From: Niabella sp.
Lineage (GTDB): Bacteria > Bacteroidota > Bacteroidia > Chitinophagales > Chitinophagaceae
Length of the DNA: 52,349 bases
Assembly: GCA_027493055.1 (NCBI GenBank)
Contig: JAPUDO010000096.1
Span: 1-52,349 of the forward strand
Reading direction: 5' to 3'
Position 1 is the stretch's first letter, and every line of letters begins with the position of its first letter. Below, piece after piece: positions 17,368-26,014 of this stretch. The notes beneath the pieces are model-generated. The model worked only from the letters and a program-made list of their open reading frames with translations. It had not been told where the DNA came from and did not search any database. The translations under genes were made by a program, and so were the position numbers.

Positions 17368-20244
17368 TTACTTACTCAAAAACATACTCCTGTCTTTATA
17401 AAGCTGCCGGAAATAAGGATCTTTCAGATCTTTGATAAAGCGGATGGCTTCTCCCGTACTTTTCATTTCAGGACCCAATTCTTTATTCACACCCGGGAAC
17501 TTATTAAAGCTGAACACCGGCTCTTTGATAGCATAGCCTTTCAGCTTCTTCTCAAACTTAAAGTCGGTAAGTTTATTAGCCCCCAGCATTACTTTAGTAG
17601 CAATGTTCAGGTAAGGGATCTGGTAGGCTTTTGCAATGAATGGCGTGGTACGGCTGGCGCGGGGATTGGCTTCAATCACATACACTTTGCCATCTTTTAT
17701 CGCAAACTGGATGTTGATTAGTCCCTTAATGTTTAAAGCTCTTGCAATTTTTTCCGCGTAGTGCTCCATGGTGGTTACTTCCATTGGAGTAAGGTTAAAG
17801 GCCGGCAGCATAGCATGGCTGTCACCACTATGGATACCTGCGGGTTCAATATGCTCCATAACACCCATTACGTGGAAGTTTTCGCCATCAAAAATGGCGT
17901 CTACCTCGGCTTCCTGACAACGGTCAAGGAAATGGTCAATCAGTATCTTGTTACCGGGAATATGTTTCAGCAGGCTTACTACCGCTTTCTCCACTTCATC
18001 ATCATTGATAACAATACGCATTCTTTGTCCGCCCAATACATAGGAAGGACGCACCAATACCGGGTAACCTACACGGTTAGCCACTTCTACCGCTTCATCC
18101 ACATCCCAGGCTGTGCCATAGTCAGGGTAAGGGATTTCCAGCTCTTTCAGCATATCGCTAAAGCGGCCACGGTCCTCCGCAATATCCATACTGTCAAAAG
18201 AAGTACCAATAATCTCCACGCCCATACCCTTAATCTTCTCGGCCAGCTTCAGTGCGGTTTGCCCGCCCAGCTGAACAATAACGCCCGCTGGTTTTTCATA
18301 TTCGATCAGTTCCCGTACATGCTCCCAGTACACCGGCTCAAAATAAAGCTTGTCTGCCATGTCGAAGTCTGTGCTCACTGTTTCCGGGTTACAGTTCATC
18401 ATAATGGCTTCATAGCCTGCTTCTTTAATGGCCAGCAAACCGTGCACACAGCAGTAATCAAATTCAATACCTTGCCCGATGCGGTTAGGGCCGCTGCCTA
18501 ATACAATTATGGCCCCCCTCTTATCCCCCCGGTGGGGGGAAGCCGCATCTGCCTCATTTTGAATCAGACCTGAGCCTCCCCTTTCGGGGGAGGTTTGGAG
18601 GGGGCCTTCAAAAGTGCTGTAGAAATAAGGTGTTTTTGCTTCAAACTCGGCGCTGCAGGTATCTACCATTTTGTAAACACGGTTAATGCCTAATGCTTTC
18701 CGTTTTGCATATACTTCATCTTCTTCTGTTCCTGCTAATGCAGCTATCTGGGCATCGCTGAAGCCGTTTACTTTTGCTTCGCGAATAATATCGGCGCTTA
18801 GGTCATCTATTCCCAGGCCGCTTAATTTTTTCTCAATGGTGCAAAGCTTTTGTATTTCAGATAAAAACCACCTGTCAATACCATTGGTGGCTTTAGAAAT
18901 AGTACCTACAGAAATACCTGCCATCAAAGCATCTTTGATCCTGAAGATCCGGTCCCATTTGGGTGTTTTAATGTATTCCTGCAATTCTTCTGCATGCATC
19001 AGGCTTTTACCGTAATAACCTAAGCCAATAGCATTATTCTCTAAGCTCTGACAGGCTTTTTGAACTGCTTCGTTAAAGCTGCGGCCAATAGCCATTACCT
19101 CGCCCACGCTTTTCATTTGCAGGCCCAGTGTATCATTCGCCCCTTTAAATTTATCAAAGTTCCAGCGCGGAATTTTTACAATTACGTAGTCCAGCGCAGG
19201 TTCAAAATAAGCTGATGTGGTTTTGGTGATCTGGTTTTCCAGCTCATCCAGGTTATAGCCTATAGCCAGCTTGGCCGCTATTTTGGCAATGGGGTAACCG
19301 GTTGCTTTAGAAGCCAGGGCCGAGGAGCGGCTCACGCGGGGATTGATCTCAATAGCAATGATCTCTTCAGTGACGGGGTTCATAGAGAACTGTACGTTAC
19401 AGCCGCCCGCAAAGTTGCCTAAGTCGCGCATCATTCTTATAGCCGTGTTACGCATCAGCTGCATGCCCGTATCGCTCAATGTCATAGCCGGGGCTACGGT
19501 AATTGAGTCGCCTGTATGCACACCCATCGGGTCAAAATTTTCTACGGTACAGATAATACATACATTATCTGCATTATCGCGCAGCAGCTCCAGCTCAAAC
19601 TCTTTCCAGCCCAAAACGGCCTGTTCTACCAGTACTTCGTGAATAGGAGACGCCTGCAGGCCCCGGTTCAGCGCTTCGTCCAGCTCATCTTTATCGTGCA
19701 CAAAACCGCCCCCGGTGCCGCCCAGCGTAAATGAAGGGCGTATCACCAGCGGAAACCCGATCTCCTGTGCATACTCTTTACCTTCTAAAAACGAGTTGGC
19801 TGTTTTGGCCGTAGCTACCGGAACGCCCAGCGCTATCATCCACTGGCGAAACTTTTCGCGGTCCTCTGCTTTATCAATGGCTTTAATATCCACACCTATC
19901 AGGCGCACATTATATTGTTGCCAAATGCCCATTTCCTCGGCTTCCTTGGCCAGGTTCAGGGCTGTTTGTCCGCCCATAGTGGGCAGCACGGCATCTATAT
20001 CATTTTCCTGTAATATTTGTTCAATACTTTCCACGGTAAGTGGCAGCAGGTACACACGGTCTGCCATCATGGGGTCAGTCATGATGGTGGCAGGATTACT
20101 GTTGATCAGGATTACTTTAATTCCTTCTTCGCGCAAACTACGGGCGGCCTGTGTACCGGAATAGTCAAATTCACACGCTTGTCCAATAATAATGGGGCCG
20201 GAGCCAATGATCAGTACTGATTTGATGGAAGTATCTTTGGGCAT
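17368..20244 (-). CDS. carB: Carbamoyl-phosphate synthase large subunit
   Basis: CarB makes carbamoyl phosphate from ammonia (delivered by CarA), bicarbonate and two ATP, for arginine and pyrimidine synthesis. The protein has two homologous ATP-grasp halves: the first opens with SVLIIGSGPIIIGQACEFDYSG, the second with IIVLGSGPNRIGQGIEFDYCC. Each carries the NCNPET/NSNPAT and EINPR/EANPR motifs. It ends at YKDRSMFLSK, so the C-terminal regulatory (MGS-like) domain of the E. coli enzyme is absent, as is usual in Bacteroidota. About 32 residues in the linker between the halves (about 547-578) come from a palindromic DNA element at 18511-18606 inserted in frame. carA is not in the window. Its 3' end has a decayed second copy at 3437-3574. 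Confidence 0.96.
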   Translation of the reverse strand: MPKDTSIKSVLIIGSGPIIIGQACEFDYSGTQAARSLREEGIKVILINSNPATIMTDPMMADRVYLLPLTVESIEQILQENDIDAVLPTMGGQTALNLAKEAEEMGIWQQYNVRLIGVDIKAIDKAEDREKFRQWMIALGVPVATAKTANSFLEGKEYAQEIGFPLVIRPSFTLGGTGGGFVHDKDELDEALNRGLQASPIHEVLVEQAVLGWKEFELELLRDNADNVCIICTVENFDPMGVHTGDSITVAPAMTLSDTGMQLMRNTAIRMMRDLGNFAGGCNVQFSMNPVTEEIIAIEINPRVSRSSALASKATGYPIAKIAAKLAIGYNLDELENQITKTTSAYFEPALDYVIVKIPRWNFDKFKGANDTLGLQMKSVGEVMAIGRSFNEAVQKACQSLENNAIGLGYYGKSLMHAEELQEYIKTPKWDRIFRIKDALMAGISVGTISKATNGIDRWFLSEIQKLCTIEKKLSGLGIDDLSADIIREAKVNGFSDAQIAALAGTEEDEVYAKRKALGINRVYKMVDTCSAEFEAKTPYFYSTFEGPLQTSPERGGSGLIQNEADAASPHRGDKRGAIIVLGSGPNRIGQGIEFDYCCVHGLLAIKEAGYEAIMMNCNPETVSTDFDMADKLYFEPVYWEHVRELIEYEKPAGVIVQLGGQTALKLAEKIKGMGVEIIGTSFDSMDIAEDRGRFSDMLKELEIPYPDYGTAWDVDEAVEVANRVGYPVLVRPSYVLGGQRMRIVINDDEVEKAVVSLLKHIPGNKILIDHFLDRCQEAEVDAIFDGENFHVMGVMEHIEPAGIHSGDSHAMLPAFNLTPMEVTTMEHYAEKIARALNIKGLINIQFAIKDGKVYVIEANPRASRTTPFIAKAYQIPYLNIATKVMLGANKLTDFKFEKKLKGYAIKEPVFSFNKFPGVNKELGPEMKSTGEAIRFIKDLKDPYFRQLYKDRSMFLSK
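18511..18606. repeat. 96-bp palindromic element inserted in frame in carB
   Basis: The ends are inverted (GGCCCCCCTC at 18511-18520, GAGGGGGCC at 18598-18606). Inside are two GC hairpins: six C and six G around GGT (18525-18539), and CCTCCCC with GGGGAGG (18575-18593). Length is exactly 32 codons, there is no stop in the carB frame, and it encodes a Pro/Gly/Arg/Ser-rich stretch at the junction between the two ATP-grasp halves, where orthologues have only a short linker. Base composition is far from that of carB around it. Confidence 0.8.
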
Positions 20245-20282
20245 TTTCTTATTTTCCTTTTCTATAAAAAAAACAAATTGCG

Positions 20283-20290
20283 CAAAAGTA
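20283..20290 (-). promoter_or_regulatory. Promoter -7 box of carB (TACTTTTG)
   Basis: Exact TAnnTTTG on the minus strand, 38 bases before the carB ATG. No clear TTTG was found at the -33 distance. The remainder of the 307-base gap to the M23 gene holds a small GGGC/GCCC hairpin near 20341 and nothing else recognised. Confidence 0.4.
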
Positions 20291-20551
20291 AGAGATTGAA
20301 GGGAAAAGGGAGAAGGATTTTTTTTATTATTTTATCATTGGGCTTGTAGCCCACAGGTATCATCCAAATTGCCACAGTTTACCCTGCTGTACGGGACCTG
20401 GTTTATTATTCCGGTTATAGGATAGTAGTTTTTTGTAGCCATGAAGGAGATAGAATGGAAATGCCAGCCACGTATAATTGCCTTTGGAGTTGTTATCAAC
20501 TAAAATACCAGCCAGGGCCTCTATCTATTTTCAATTGCCTATTTTTGGCGC

Positions 20552-22600
20552 ATGTCGAAGAAAATTTTATTCTCCTTAGTGCTATTATTGACCGGTTTTA
20601 TATCTTTTAGCCAATTATACAGGAAACCTGTATATCCGCAAAACTACTTCAGGTGGGTTACTAATCTTAACCCTGATATTGTTGCCAACATGGGTGAGCT
20701 GCGTCCTAACCACTGGCATATGGGGTTAGATGTGCGTACCAACCAGGTGGTGAATCAGAACGTTTATGCTGCGGCAGATGGATATATTGCATTTGTGGGA
20801 ATTGAATCTTTAAGCTGGGGCCGGTGGATCATTATCAACCATCCTAACGGGTTATCTACTTTATACGGACATTTGAACGACTTTAGAGATGACCTGGAGA
20901 AATATGTAACAGAACTTCAGTATCAAAACGAATCTTGGGAAACGCACCTGACAATTCCTCCAGGGAAGTTCCTGGTAAAAAAAGGCGACTTTATATCTTT
21001 CAGTGGTACTACCGGTGGTTCCGGTGGCCCGCATGTGCATTGGGAAATTATTGATACCAAGTCAGGCAGAAGGCTGAATCCTACTTTATTTGGCACTCCT
21101 ATAGTTGATAATGTACCGCCTGCTATTATAAAAATGGCAATGTATGACAGGAGTAACTCTGTTTATGATCAGTCGCCTTCTATCTTTTCATTATCAAAAG
21201 CCGGTGGCGTCTATTCAGTGGCCGGCGGTACCATTAATACGAACCTTAAAAAGCTGAGCTTTTCGATCCAGGCTTATGATATCCGCAATGGCACCAGCAA
21301 CCAGGATGGTATTTACAGTGCCCGGTTATTTGTTGATAATAAAGAAATCAGCAGCTTTTATATTGACAGTATTGATTATGCTGACAGCCGCTATATGAAC
21401 TGCCAGGTAGATTACAGGATGATAAGCTTTGGCAGCAGCTGGATGCAGCATACTTCAAAATTACCGGGCGATTTAAGTGGGGTATATTATGACCTGGGGG
21501 AAAACAGCATTATCAGTCTTTCAGATACATTAACACGCAATGTAAGAATAGAAGTTGCTGACGCAAACGGAAATGTCTCTACCATCAATTTTAGTGTGAA
21601 AAATAACGGTGGTACAGCTCCTGCAGCAAAAATTTATGAGTGGTGGCCCGGCAGGCCCAACAGGCTGATCAAAAGCGCTTTTGAGGCCAGCTTGCCATTG
21701 AATGCTTTATATGATAAAATGAATACAGGCTATACCAGCATGCCTTCGGCATCTTTAAACAGTGTTTCCGCAAGGCATAAGCTGGGTGAAACCTATATAC
21801 CTGTGCATAGCAATTACGAGGTAAAAATAAAGCCTGATAAGTATATCAGTCCTGAAAACCGTAACCGCATTGTTATCAAACGCATTGGTAAAAACACTAT
21901 AATAAGAAAAGCAAGCTGGACCGGTGAATGGCTCACTGCTCAGTTCAGGGATTTTGGAACCTTTGAGGCCTTTATTGATAATGTGCCGCCATCCGTTAAC
22001 TCATTGGGCGCAGGGGAAATAGTAAACCTGAATAAAGCAACGCGGATCACTTTTACGCCCACCGATAATTATGGCATAGCCAGCTTCAGGGCAGAGCTGG
22101 ATGGGGAGTGGCTGCGCTTTACCAACGATAAAGGGCGTACCTGGATATATAATTTTGATAACCGTGTAACACCTGGACAGCATACCTTAACCGTTATCAT
22201 TACAGATATTGCGGGCAATGTAACCAGGCGGAGCTGGCAGTTTGTAAGAGGTGTAAATCCACCACCGGCAGCCGCGGCTTCGTCTCCGGCGATTAATGAA
22301 AGCAAAAAGCCCGCTGTAAAGAAAACCGTAGCCCCTGCAAAAGTAGCTCCGGCTAAAACAGGCAGTAAATCACCGGCAGCTAAAAAAGCAACTACTTCAA
22401 AAACGCCTTCAAAAGCAGCGGGAAAGGAGACAGGGAAAAAATCAGGAACAGCCAAAGCCATTTCGGATAAAAAAGAAACGGTATCCGGTAAAAAAGCCAC
22501 TGCAGCAAAATCAACATCAGCAACTAAAAAAACAGTTGATAAAAAGCCTGCTGAAAAAAGCTCATCCACAAAAAAAACAACAACGACGAAAAAGAAGTAA
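20552..22600 (+). CDS. M23-family cell-wall peptidase with basic repetitive tail
   Basis: The protein (682 residues) has a signal peptide (cleavage after about residue 20, SFSQ) and a LytM/M23 domain near the N-terminus. Its zinc ligands are His56 and Asp60 (NHWHMGLD) and His163 in PHVHWE, with His161 as the catalytic partner. Such enzymes cut peptide cross-links in peptidoglycan. Residues about 190-565 are beta-rich and of unknown role. From about 568 to the end the sequence is almost only Lys, Ala, Thr, Ser and Pro (repeats of KKT, AAK, KSP, TKK), resembling the tail of histone H1. This tail would be strongly basic in the periplasm. bcp follows 37 bases later. A TATTTTTG box at 20540-20547 lies 4 bases before the ATG. 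Confidence 0.87.
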   Translation: MSKKILFSLVLLLTGFISFSQLYRKPVYPQNYFRWVTNLNPDIVANMGELRPNHWHMGLDVRTNQVVNQNVYAAADGYIAFVGIESLSWGRWIIINHPNGLSTLYGHLNDFRDDLEKYVTELQYQNESWETHLTIPPGKFLVKKGDFISFSGTTGGSGGPHVHWEIIDTKSGRRLNPTLFGTPIVDNVPPAIIKMAMYDRSNSVYDQSPSIFSLSKAGGVYSVAGGTINTNLKKLSFSIQAYDIRNGTSNQDGIYSARLFVDNKEISSFYIDSIDYADSRYMNCQVDYRMISFGSSWMQHTSKLPGDLSGVYYDLGENSIISLSDTLTRNVRIEVADANGNVSTINFSVKNNGGTAPAAKIYEWWPGRPNRLIKSAFEASLPLNALYDKMNTGYTSMPSASLNSVSARHKLGETYIPVHSNYEVKIKPDKYISPENRNRIVIKRIGKNTIIRKASWTGEWLTAQFRDFGTFEAFIDNVPPSVNSLGAGEIVNLNKATRITFTPTDNYGIASFRAELDGEWLRFTNDKGRTWIYNFDNRVTPGQHTLTVIITDIAGNVTRRSWQFVRGVNPPPAAAASSPAINESKKPAVKKTVAPAKVAPAKTGSKSPAAKKATTSKTPSKAAGKETGKKSGTAKAISDKKETVSGKKATAAKSTSATKKTVDKKPAEKSSSTKKTTTTKKK

Positions 22601-22637
22601 ATATCAGATAAGTAATTATAAATCAGCAATTCGTTTA

Positions 22638-23099
22638 ATGGCAACGCATCTTAAAGAAGGGCAAAAAGCGCCGGCTTTTACGGGAACAGACCAGAACGGG
22701 AATAAAATATCTTTATCCCAGTACAAAGGTAAAAAAGTGGCGCTGTATTTTTATCCGCAGGATTTAACGCCTACCTGTACCGTACAAGCCTGTAACCTTA
22801 GAGATAATTTTTCCCTGCTTCAGCAGCAGGGTATTCATGTAATAGGGGTTAGCCCGGATGAGGTAGCAAAACATAAAAGATTTGAAGAAAGGAACCATTT
22901 ACCTTTCCCGTTGATTGCAGATACCAGTCATAAAATATTAGAGAAATACGGTGTTTGGGGCGAAAAGCAAATGTTTGGTCATAAATACATGGGCGTATAT
23001 CGTACTACTTTTCTGATTGATGAAAAAGGGGGTATTAAAAAAATATTCTTAAAGCCTAAAAGCAAACAGCACGCTGCGGAAATACTCGAAAATTTTTAA
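22638..23099 (+). CDS. bcp: Thioredoxin-dependent peroxiredoxin, BCP/PrxQ type
   Basis: Bcp reduces hydrogen peroxide and organic peroxides with thioredoxin as donor. The chosen ATG (22638) gives 153 residues starting MATHLKEGQKAPAF, as in the family; the frame stays open upstream into the end of the M23 gene, but that part is Lys-rich read-through. The catalytic centre is TPTCTVQAC: the peroxidatic Cys and the resolving Cys are five residues apart, the PrxQ arrangement. GVSPDEVAKHKRFEE and the YRTTFLIDEKG strand are also typical. It lies 37 bases after the peptidase gene and may share its transcript. Confidence 0.94.
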   Translation: MATHLKEGQKAPAFTGTDQNGNKISLSQYKGKKVALYFYPQDLTPTCTVQACNLRDNFSLLQQQGIHVIGVSPDEVAKHKRFEERNHLPFPLIADTSHKILEKYGVWGEKQMFGHKYMGVYRTTFLIDEKGGIKKIFLKPKSKQHAAEILENF

Positions 23100-23188
23100 G
23101 CCGGCAGCCCGGTGTTATTGCAGTCCCTGTATAAAACGCTTTGCCAAAAAGAAACAAAGCCACAGGCAGGGTTATGAAATGCACAATA

Positions 23189-23223
23189 AAAAAGCTGTTC
23201 GGAAATTTCTCGAACAGCTTTTT
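23189..23223. terminator. Bidirectional rho-independent terminator
   Basis: GCTGTTCG and CGAACAGC form a perfect stem extended by AAAAA on the left and TTTTT on the right (13 base pairs, 9-base loop). Lying between convergent bcp and the response regulator, it works in either direction. Confidence 0.9.
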
Positions 23224-23239
23224 AAATATTTTACCGGTT

Positions 23240-23938
23240 TTACGGTTGCACCACCAGCCTGAAGCCGTTACCATGTATATTCACGATCTCAATCTTATCA
23301 TCATCCTTCAGGTACTTGCGCAATTTGGCAATATATACGTCCATGCTGCGCCCGTTAAAGTAAGTATCGCTGCCCCATATTTTCTTTAAAGCCTGCTCCC
23401 GGGGCAACAGGTCATTCAGGTGCTCAGCTAACATTTTCAGCAATTCATTTTCTTTGGGAGAAAGGGTTTGCGTATTGTCATTATGTATCAGCTGGCGAAG
23501 TTTAGGGTTAAAATGATAGCTGGAAAGGTGGTATTCCTTGTTTTCGCTTTCTTTATTCAGCTCTTCATTGCGCTTTAAAATAGCTTTTATTTTAAGCAGC
23601 AGCACTTCGCTGTCAAAAGGCTTGGTAATATAATCATCGGCGCCCAGTTTATATCCCTGGATGATGTCTTCCTTCATTGTTTTAGCGCTCAAAAAGAAAA
23701 GAGGTACATCTGCATCAATGTCGCGAATCTCTTCTGCCAGTGTAAATCCGTCCATGTGCGGCATCATTACATCCAGCAGGCAAAGGTCAAATTTCTCTCT
23801 TTGAAAAGCGGCAAGGCCCAACCTTCCGTCTCTTTCAAGCGTAACATCATAATCATTCAGCTCTAAGTAGTTCTTCAGCACATTGCCCAGGTTGGGATCA
23901 TCTTCACATAATAAAATGTGTGGTTTATTTGCTTCCAT
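23240..23938 (-). CDS. OmpR/PhoB-family response regulator
   Basis: The 232-residue protein has a receiver domain (about 6-120) with the acidic pair CEDD (11-14), phospho-acceptor Asp56 in LLDVMMP, and Lys in ITKPF, then a winged-helix DNA-binding domain (about 135-230) containing LSPKENELLKML and the recognition region SMDVYIAKLRKYL. The start at 23938 (MEANKPHILLCEDD) was preferred over 24007, which adds a hydrophobic leader that the family does not have. It is close to RprY-type regulators of Bacteroidota. No histidine kinase gene is adjacent, so its partner lies elsewhere. A terminator separates it from bcp. Confidence 0.92.
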   Translation of the reverse strand: MEANKPHILLCEDDPNLGNVLKNYLELNDYDVTLERDGRLGLAAFQREKFDLCLLDVMMPHMDGFTLAEEIRDIDADVPLFFLSAKTMKEDIIQGYKLGADDYITKPFDSEVLLLKIKAILKRNEELNKESENKEYHLSSYHFNPKLRQLIHNDNTQTLSPKENELLKMLAEHLNDLLPREQALKKIWGSDTYFNGRSMDVYIAKLRKYLKDDDKIEIVNIHGNGFRLVVQP

Positions 23939-24096
23939 TATTATCAGTTTATTATAAATATATTCTTTGACGGCAAATAAAGTTAATGCTTTTGAATACA
24001 TAAGCAATTTTTTGTTAAAGTGCTTGCTTTAAGGCAACTGTATAAATTAATTTTAAGTTTTTTATAGCTTATAGTATATTTCAAAAAAATTTTTCT

Positions 24097-25638
24097 ATGG
24101 CAAACGCGGAAAAGTTCCTGGAAACAGTACAAAACGGCTATACTTTTAAAGGCGAAAGTTATAAAATTGGCAGGGCTATGCTGGATGGCCAGGTAGTGGA
24201 AGGTGCTGATATTTTTATACCGTTCAAAACACTAAACAGGCATGGATTGATTGCCGGAGCTACCGGTACCGGTAAAACAAAGACCCTGCAGGTACTGGCT
24301 GAAGGGTTAAGCGATGCCGGTATTCCTGTGGTTTTAATGGATATAAAGGGGGATTTGAGCGGTATTGGCGCTGCGGGCGCTGCCAATGATAAAATTAATG
24401 CGCGCTGTCAGCAATTGGGCGTAACATTCGCTCCCGCTGCTTATCCTGTTGAGTTTTTAACGCTGAGCAATGAAAAAGGCACAAGGCTGAGGGCTACGGT
24501 AAGCGAGTTTGGCCCTGTGCTTCTTTCAAAAATCCTGGATTTGAATGATACGCAGGGCGGACTTGTTTCAATGATATTCAAATACTGCGATGATAATAAA
24601 CTGCCATTACTGGACCTTAAAGATTTTATAAAAGTACTGCAGTATGTAAGCGATGAAGGCAAGAGTGAGCTGGAAAAGGATTATGGAAAAGTTTCTACTA
24701 CTTCTACCGGAACTATTTTAAGAAAGGTAATTGAACTGCAGCAACAGGGCGCTGACCTGTTTTTTGGAGAAAGGAGCTTTGATGTAGAAGACCTGATGCG
24801 CACCAGCAATGACGGACGGGGAATGATCTCTATTGTGCGCGTAACCGATCTGCAGGACAGGCCCAAATTGTTTTCAACCTTTATGTTGCAATTACTGGCA
24901 GAGCTGTATGCTACCAGTCCCGAGCAGGGAGATGCAGACAAGCCAAAGCTGGTGCTATTTATAGACGAAGCCCATCTTATTTTTAACGAAGCCAGCCCTG
25001 CGCTGTTGAACCAGATAGAAACCATCGTAAAGCTGATACGTTCCAAAGGCATCGGTATTTATTTCTGTACGCAAAATCCAATGGATGTACCGGCTTCTGT
25101 ATTATCCCAGTTGGGTTTAAAAGTGCAGCATGCTTTGCGTGCTTTTACAGCGGCAGACAGGAAAGTGATCAAACAAACAGCAGAGAACTATCCTGAAAGC
25201 GGGTTTTATAAAACGGATACTTTACTTACGGAGGTGGGCATTGGCGAGGCATTGATAACCATGCTGAATGAAAAGGGTGTTCCCACACCATTGGTACATT
25301 GTATGCTGCGCGCACCTCAAAGCCGGATGGATATATTGTCAGAAGCTGAGATTGATGCCATCGTTAATAATTCAAGAATTGCCCGTTTTTATAATGAAGC
25401 TATAGACAGCCACAGCGCTTATGAAATACTTAATCAAAAATTGCAGGAAGCTGCAGACAGAAATACAGAGCTTGTAAAGCAAAAAGAACCGGCCAAAACG
25501 CAAAAGCAGGAAAAAGGTTTTTTGGATAATCCTATTGTAAAAAGTGTAGCCCGTACAGCAGGAAATACTATTATACGCTCATTATTGGGCGCCATAGGTT
25601 TGAGCGGGGGCAGCAGAAAGAAAAAAAGCTGGTTCTAA
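24097..25638 (+). CDS. HerA-like ATPase, DUF853 (YjgR family)
   Basis: The 513-residue cytoplasmic protein has Walker A GATGTGKT (54-61), followed by the VVLMDIKGDLSG strand, and Walker B LVLFIDEAHLIF (about 287-298), with a downstream FCTQNP sensor motif. This pattern defines the DUF853 family of FtsK/HerA-type ATPases, whose role is unsettled. The C-terminal 70 or so residues are a charged, Gln- and Lys-rich helix, then LDNPIVKSVARTAGNTIIRSLLGAIGLSGG, the usual end of the family. The stop codon is part of a hairpin terminator shared with the convergent small gene. Confidence 0.9.
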   Translation: MANAEKFLETVQNGYTFKGESYKIGRAMLDGQVVEGADIFIPFKTLNRHGLIAGATGTGKTKTLQVLAEGLSDAGIPVVLMDIKGDLSGIGAAGAANDKINARCQQLGVTFAPAAYPVEFLTLSNEKGTRLRATVSEFGPVLLSKILDLNDTQGGLVSMIFKYCDDNKLPLLDLKDFIKVLQYVSDEGKSELEKDYGKVSTTSTGTILRKVIELQQQGADLFFGERSFDVEDLMRTSNDGRGMISIVRVTDLQDRPKLFSTFMLQLLAELYATSPEQGDADKPKLVLFIDEAHLIFNEASPALLNQIETIVKLIRSKGIGIYFCTQNPMDVPASVLSQLGLKVQHALRAFTAADRKVIKQTAENYPESGFYKTDTLLTEVGIGEALITMLNEKGVPTPLVHCMLRAPQSRMDILSEAEIDAIVNNSRIARFYNEAIDSHSAYEILNQKLQEAADRNTELVKQKEPAKTQKQEKGFLDNPIVKSVARTAGNTIIRSLLGAIGLSGGSRKKKSWF

Positions 25639-25646
25639 CCAGCTTT
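25625..25646. terminator. Bidirectional terminator overlapping two stop codons
   Basis: AAAGCTGGTT and AACCAGCTTT form a perfect 10-base stem with a 2-base loop (CT), which is tight and may open by a pair. The stop codon of the ATPase gene (25636-25638) lies inside the hairpin and that of the convergent small gene (25645-25647) at its edge, so both transcripts must include coding bases in the terminator. A runs on the left and weak T/A on the right allow use in both directions. Confidence 0.75.
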
Positions 25647-25911
25647 AAAAATGTACATCAACAATACTGTTTAAAGAAATAAGCACCCCGGCTTTTAATA
25701 CAATATAATTTTCGGTTATAGACCATACCGTAGTATGCACCGTTCGCGGGCCTTCTGTTGTACTAAAGGTGATGCTTGTTTTGCTTTTAAACTCGTTACC
25801 CAGCCTTTGGGCATATTCCAGCTTTTCCTTCCAGTAATCACTTCTGTTTTCTTCAGCTGGTACCAGTGTTAAATGAACTATTTCCTCTTTGGGAATCAGG
25901 GTTTCAGTCAT
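25645..25911 (-). CDS. Small unknown cytoplasmic protein
   Basis: This 88-residue protein is not recognised. It has no signal peptide or membrane segment. A charged N-terminal half contains SDYWKEKLEYAQRLGNEFKSK, which looks helical. The second half looks like beta strands: KTSITFSTTEGPRTVHTTVWSITENYIVLKAG, then a short ISLNSIVDV strand. Overall it looks like a small barrel, with the second half resembling a sequence-nonspecific RNA- or protein-binding fold, but nothing supports a function. It is probably real because it has a good start, balanced codons, and a terminator shared with its convergent neighbour. Confidence 0.65.
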   Translation of the reverse strand: MTETLIPKEEIVHLTLVPAEENRSDYWKEKLEYAQRLGNEFKSKTSITFSTTEGPRTVHTTVWSITENYIVLKAGVLISLNSIVDVHF

Positions 25912-26014
25912 GGCTGTATTTTATTTTTTGTAGTTATGAGATAAGTATTAAATATGAGACGTTAAAAAGGCCTAACAAACCTTTATTGATATGTTAAGAT
26001 ACGTTTTTTATAAT

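Noticed and set aside
17761-18501. 246-codon open frame on the plus strand inside carB
   Set aside because: It is antisense to a conserved enzyme and gives a His- and Phe-rich protein without family signature.
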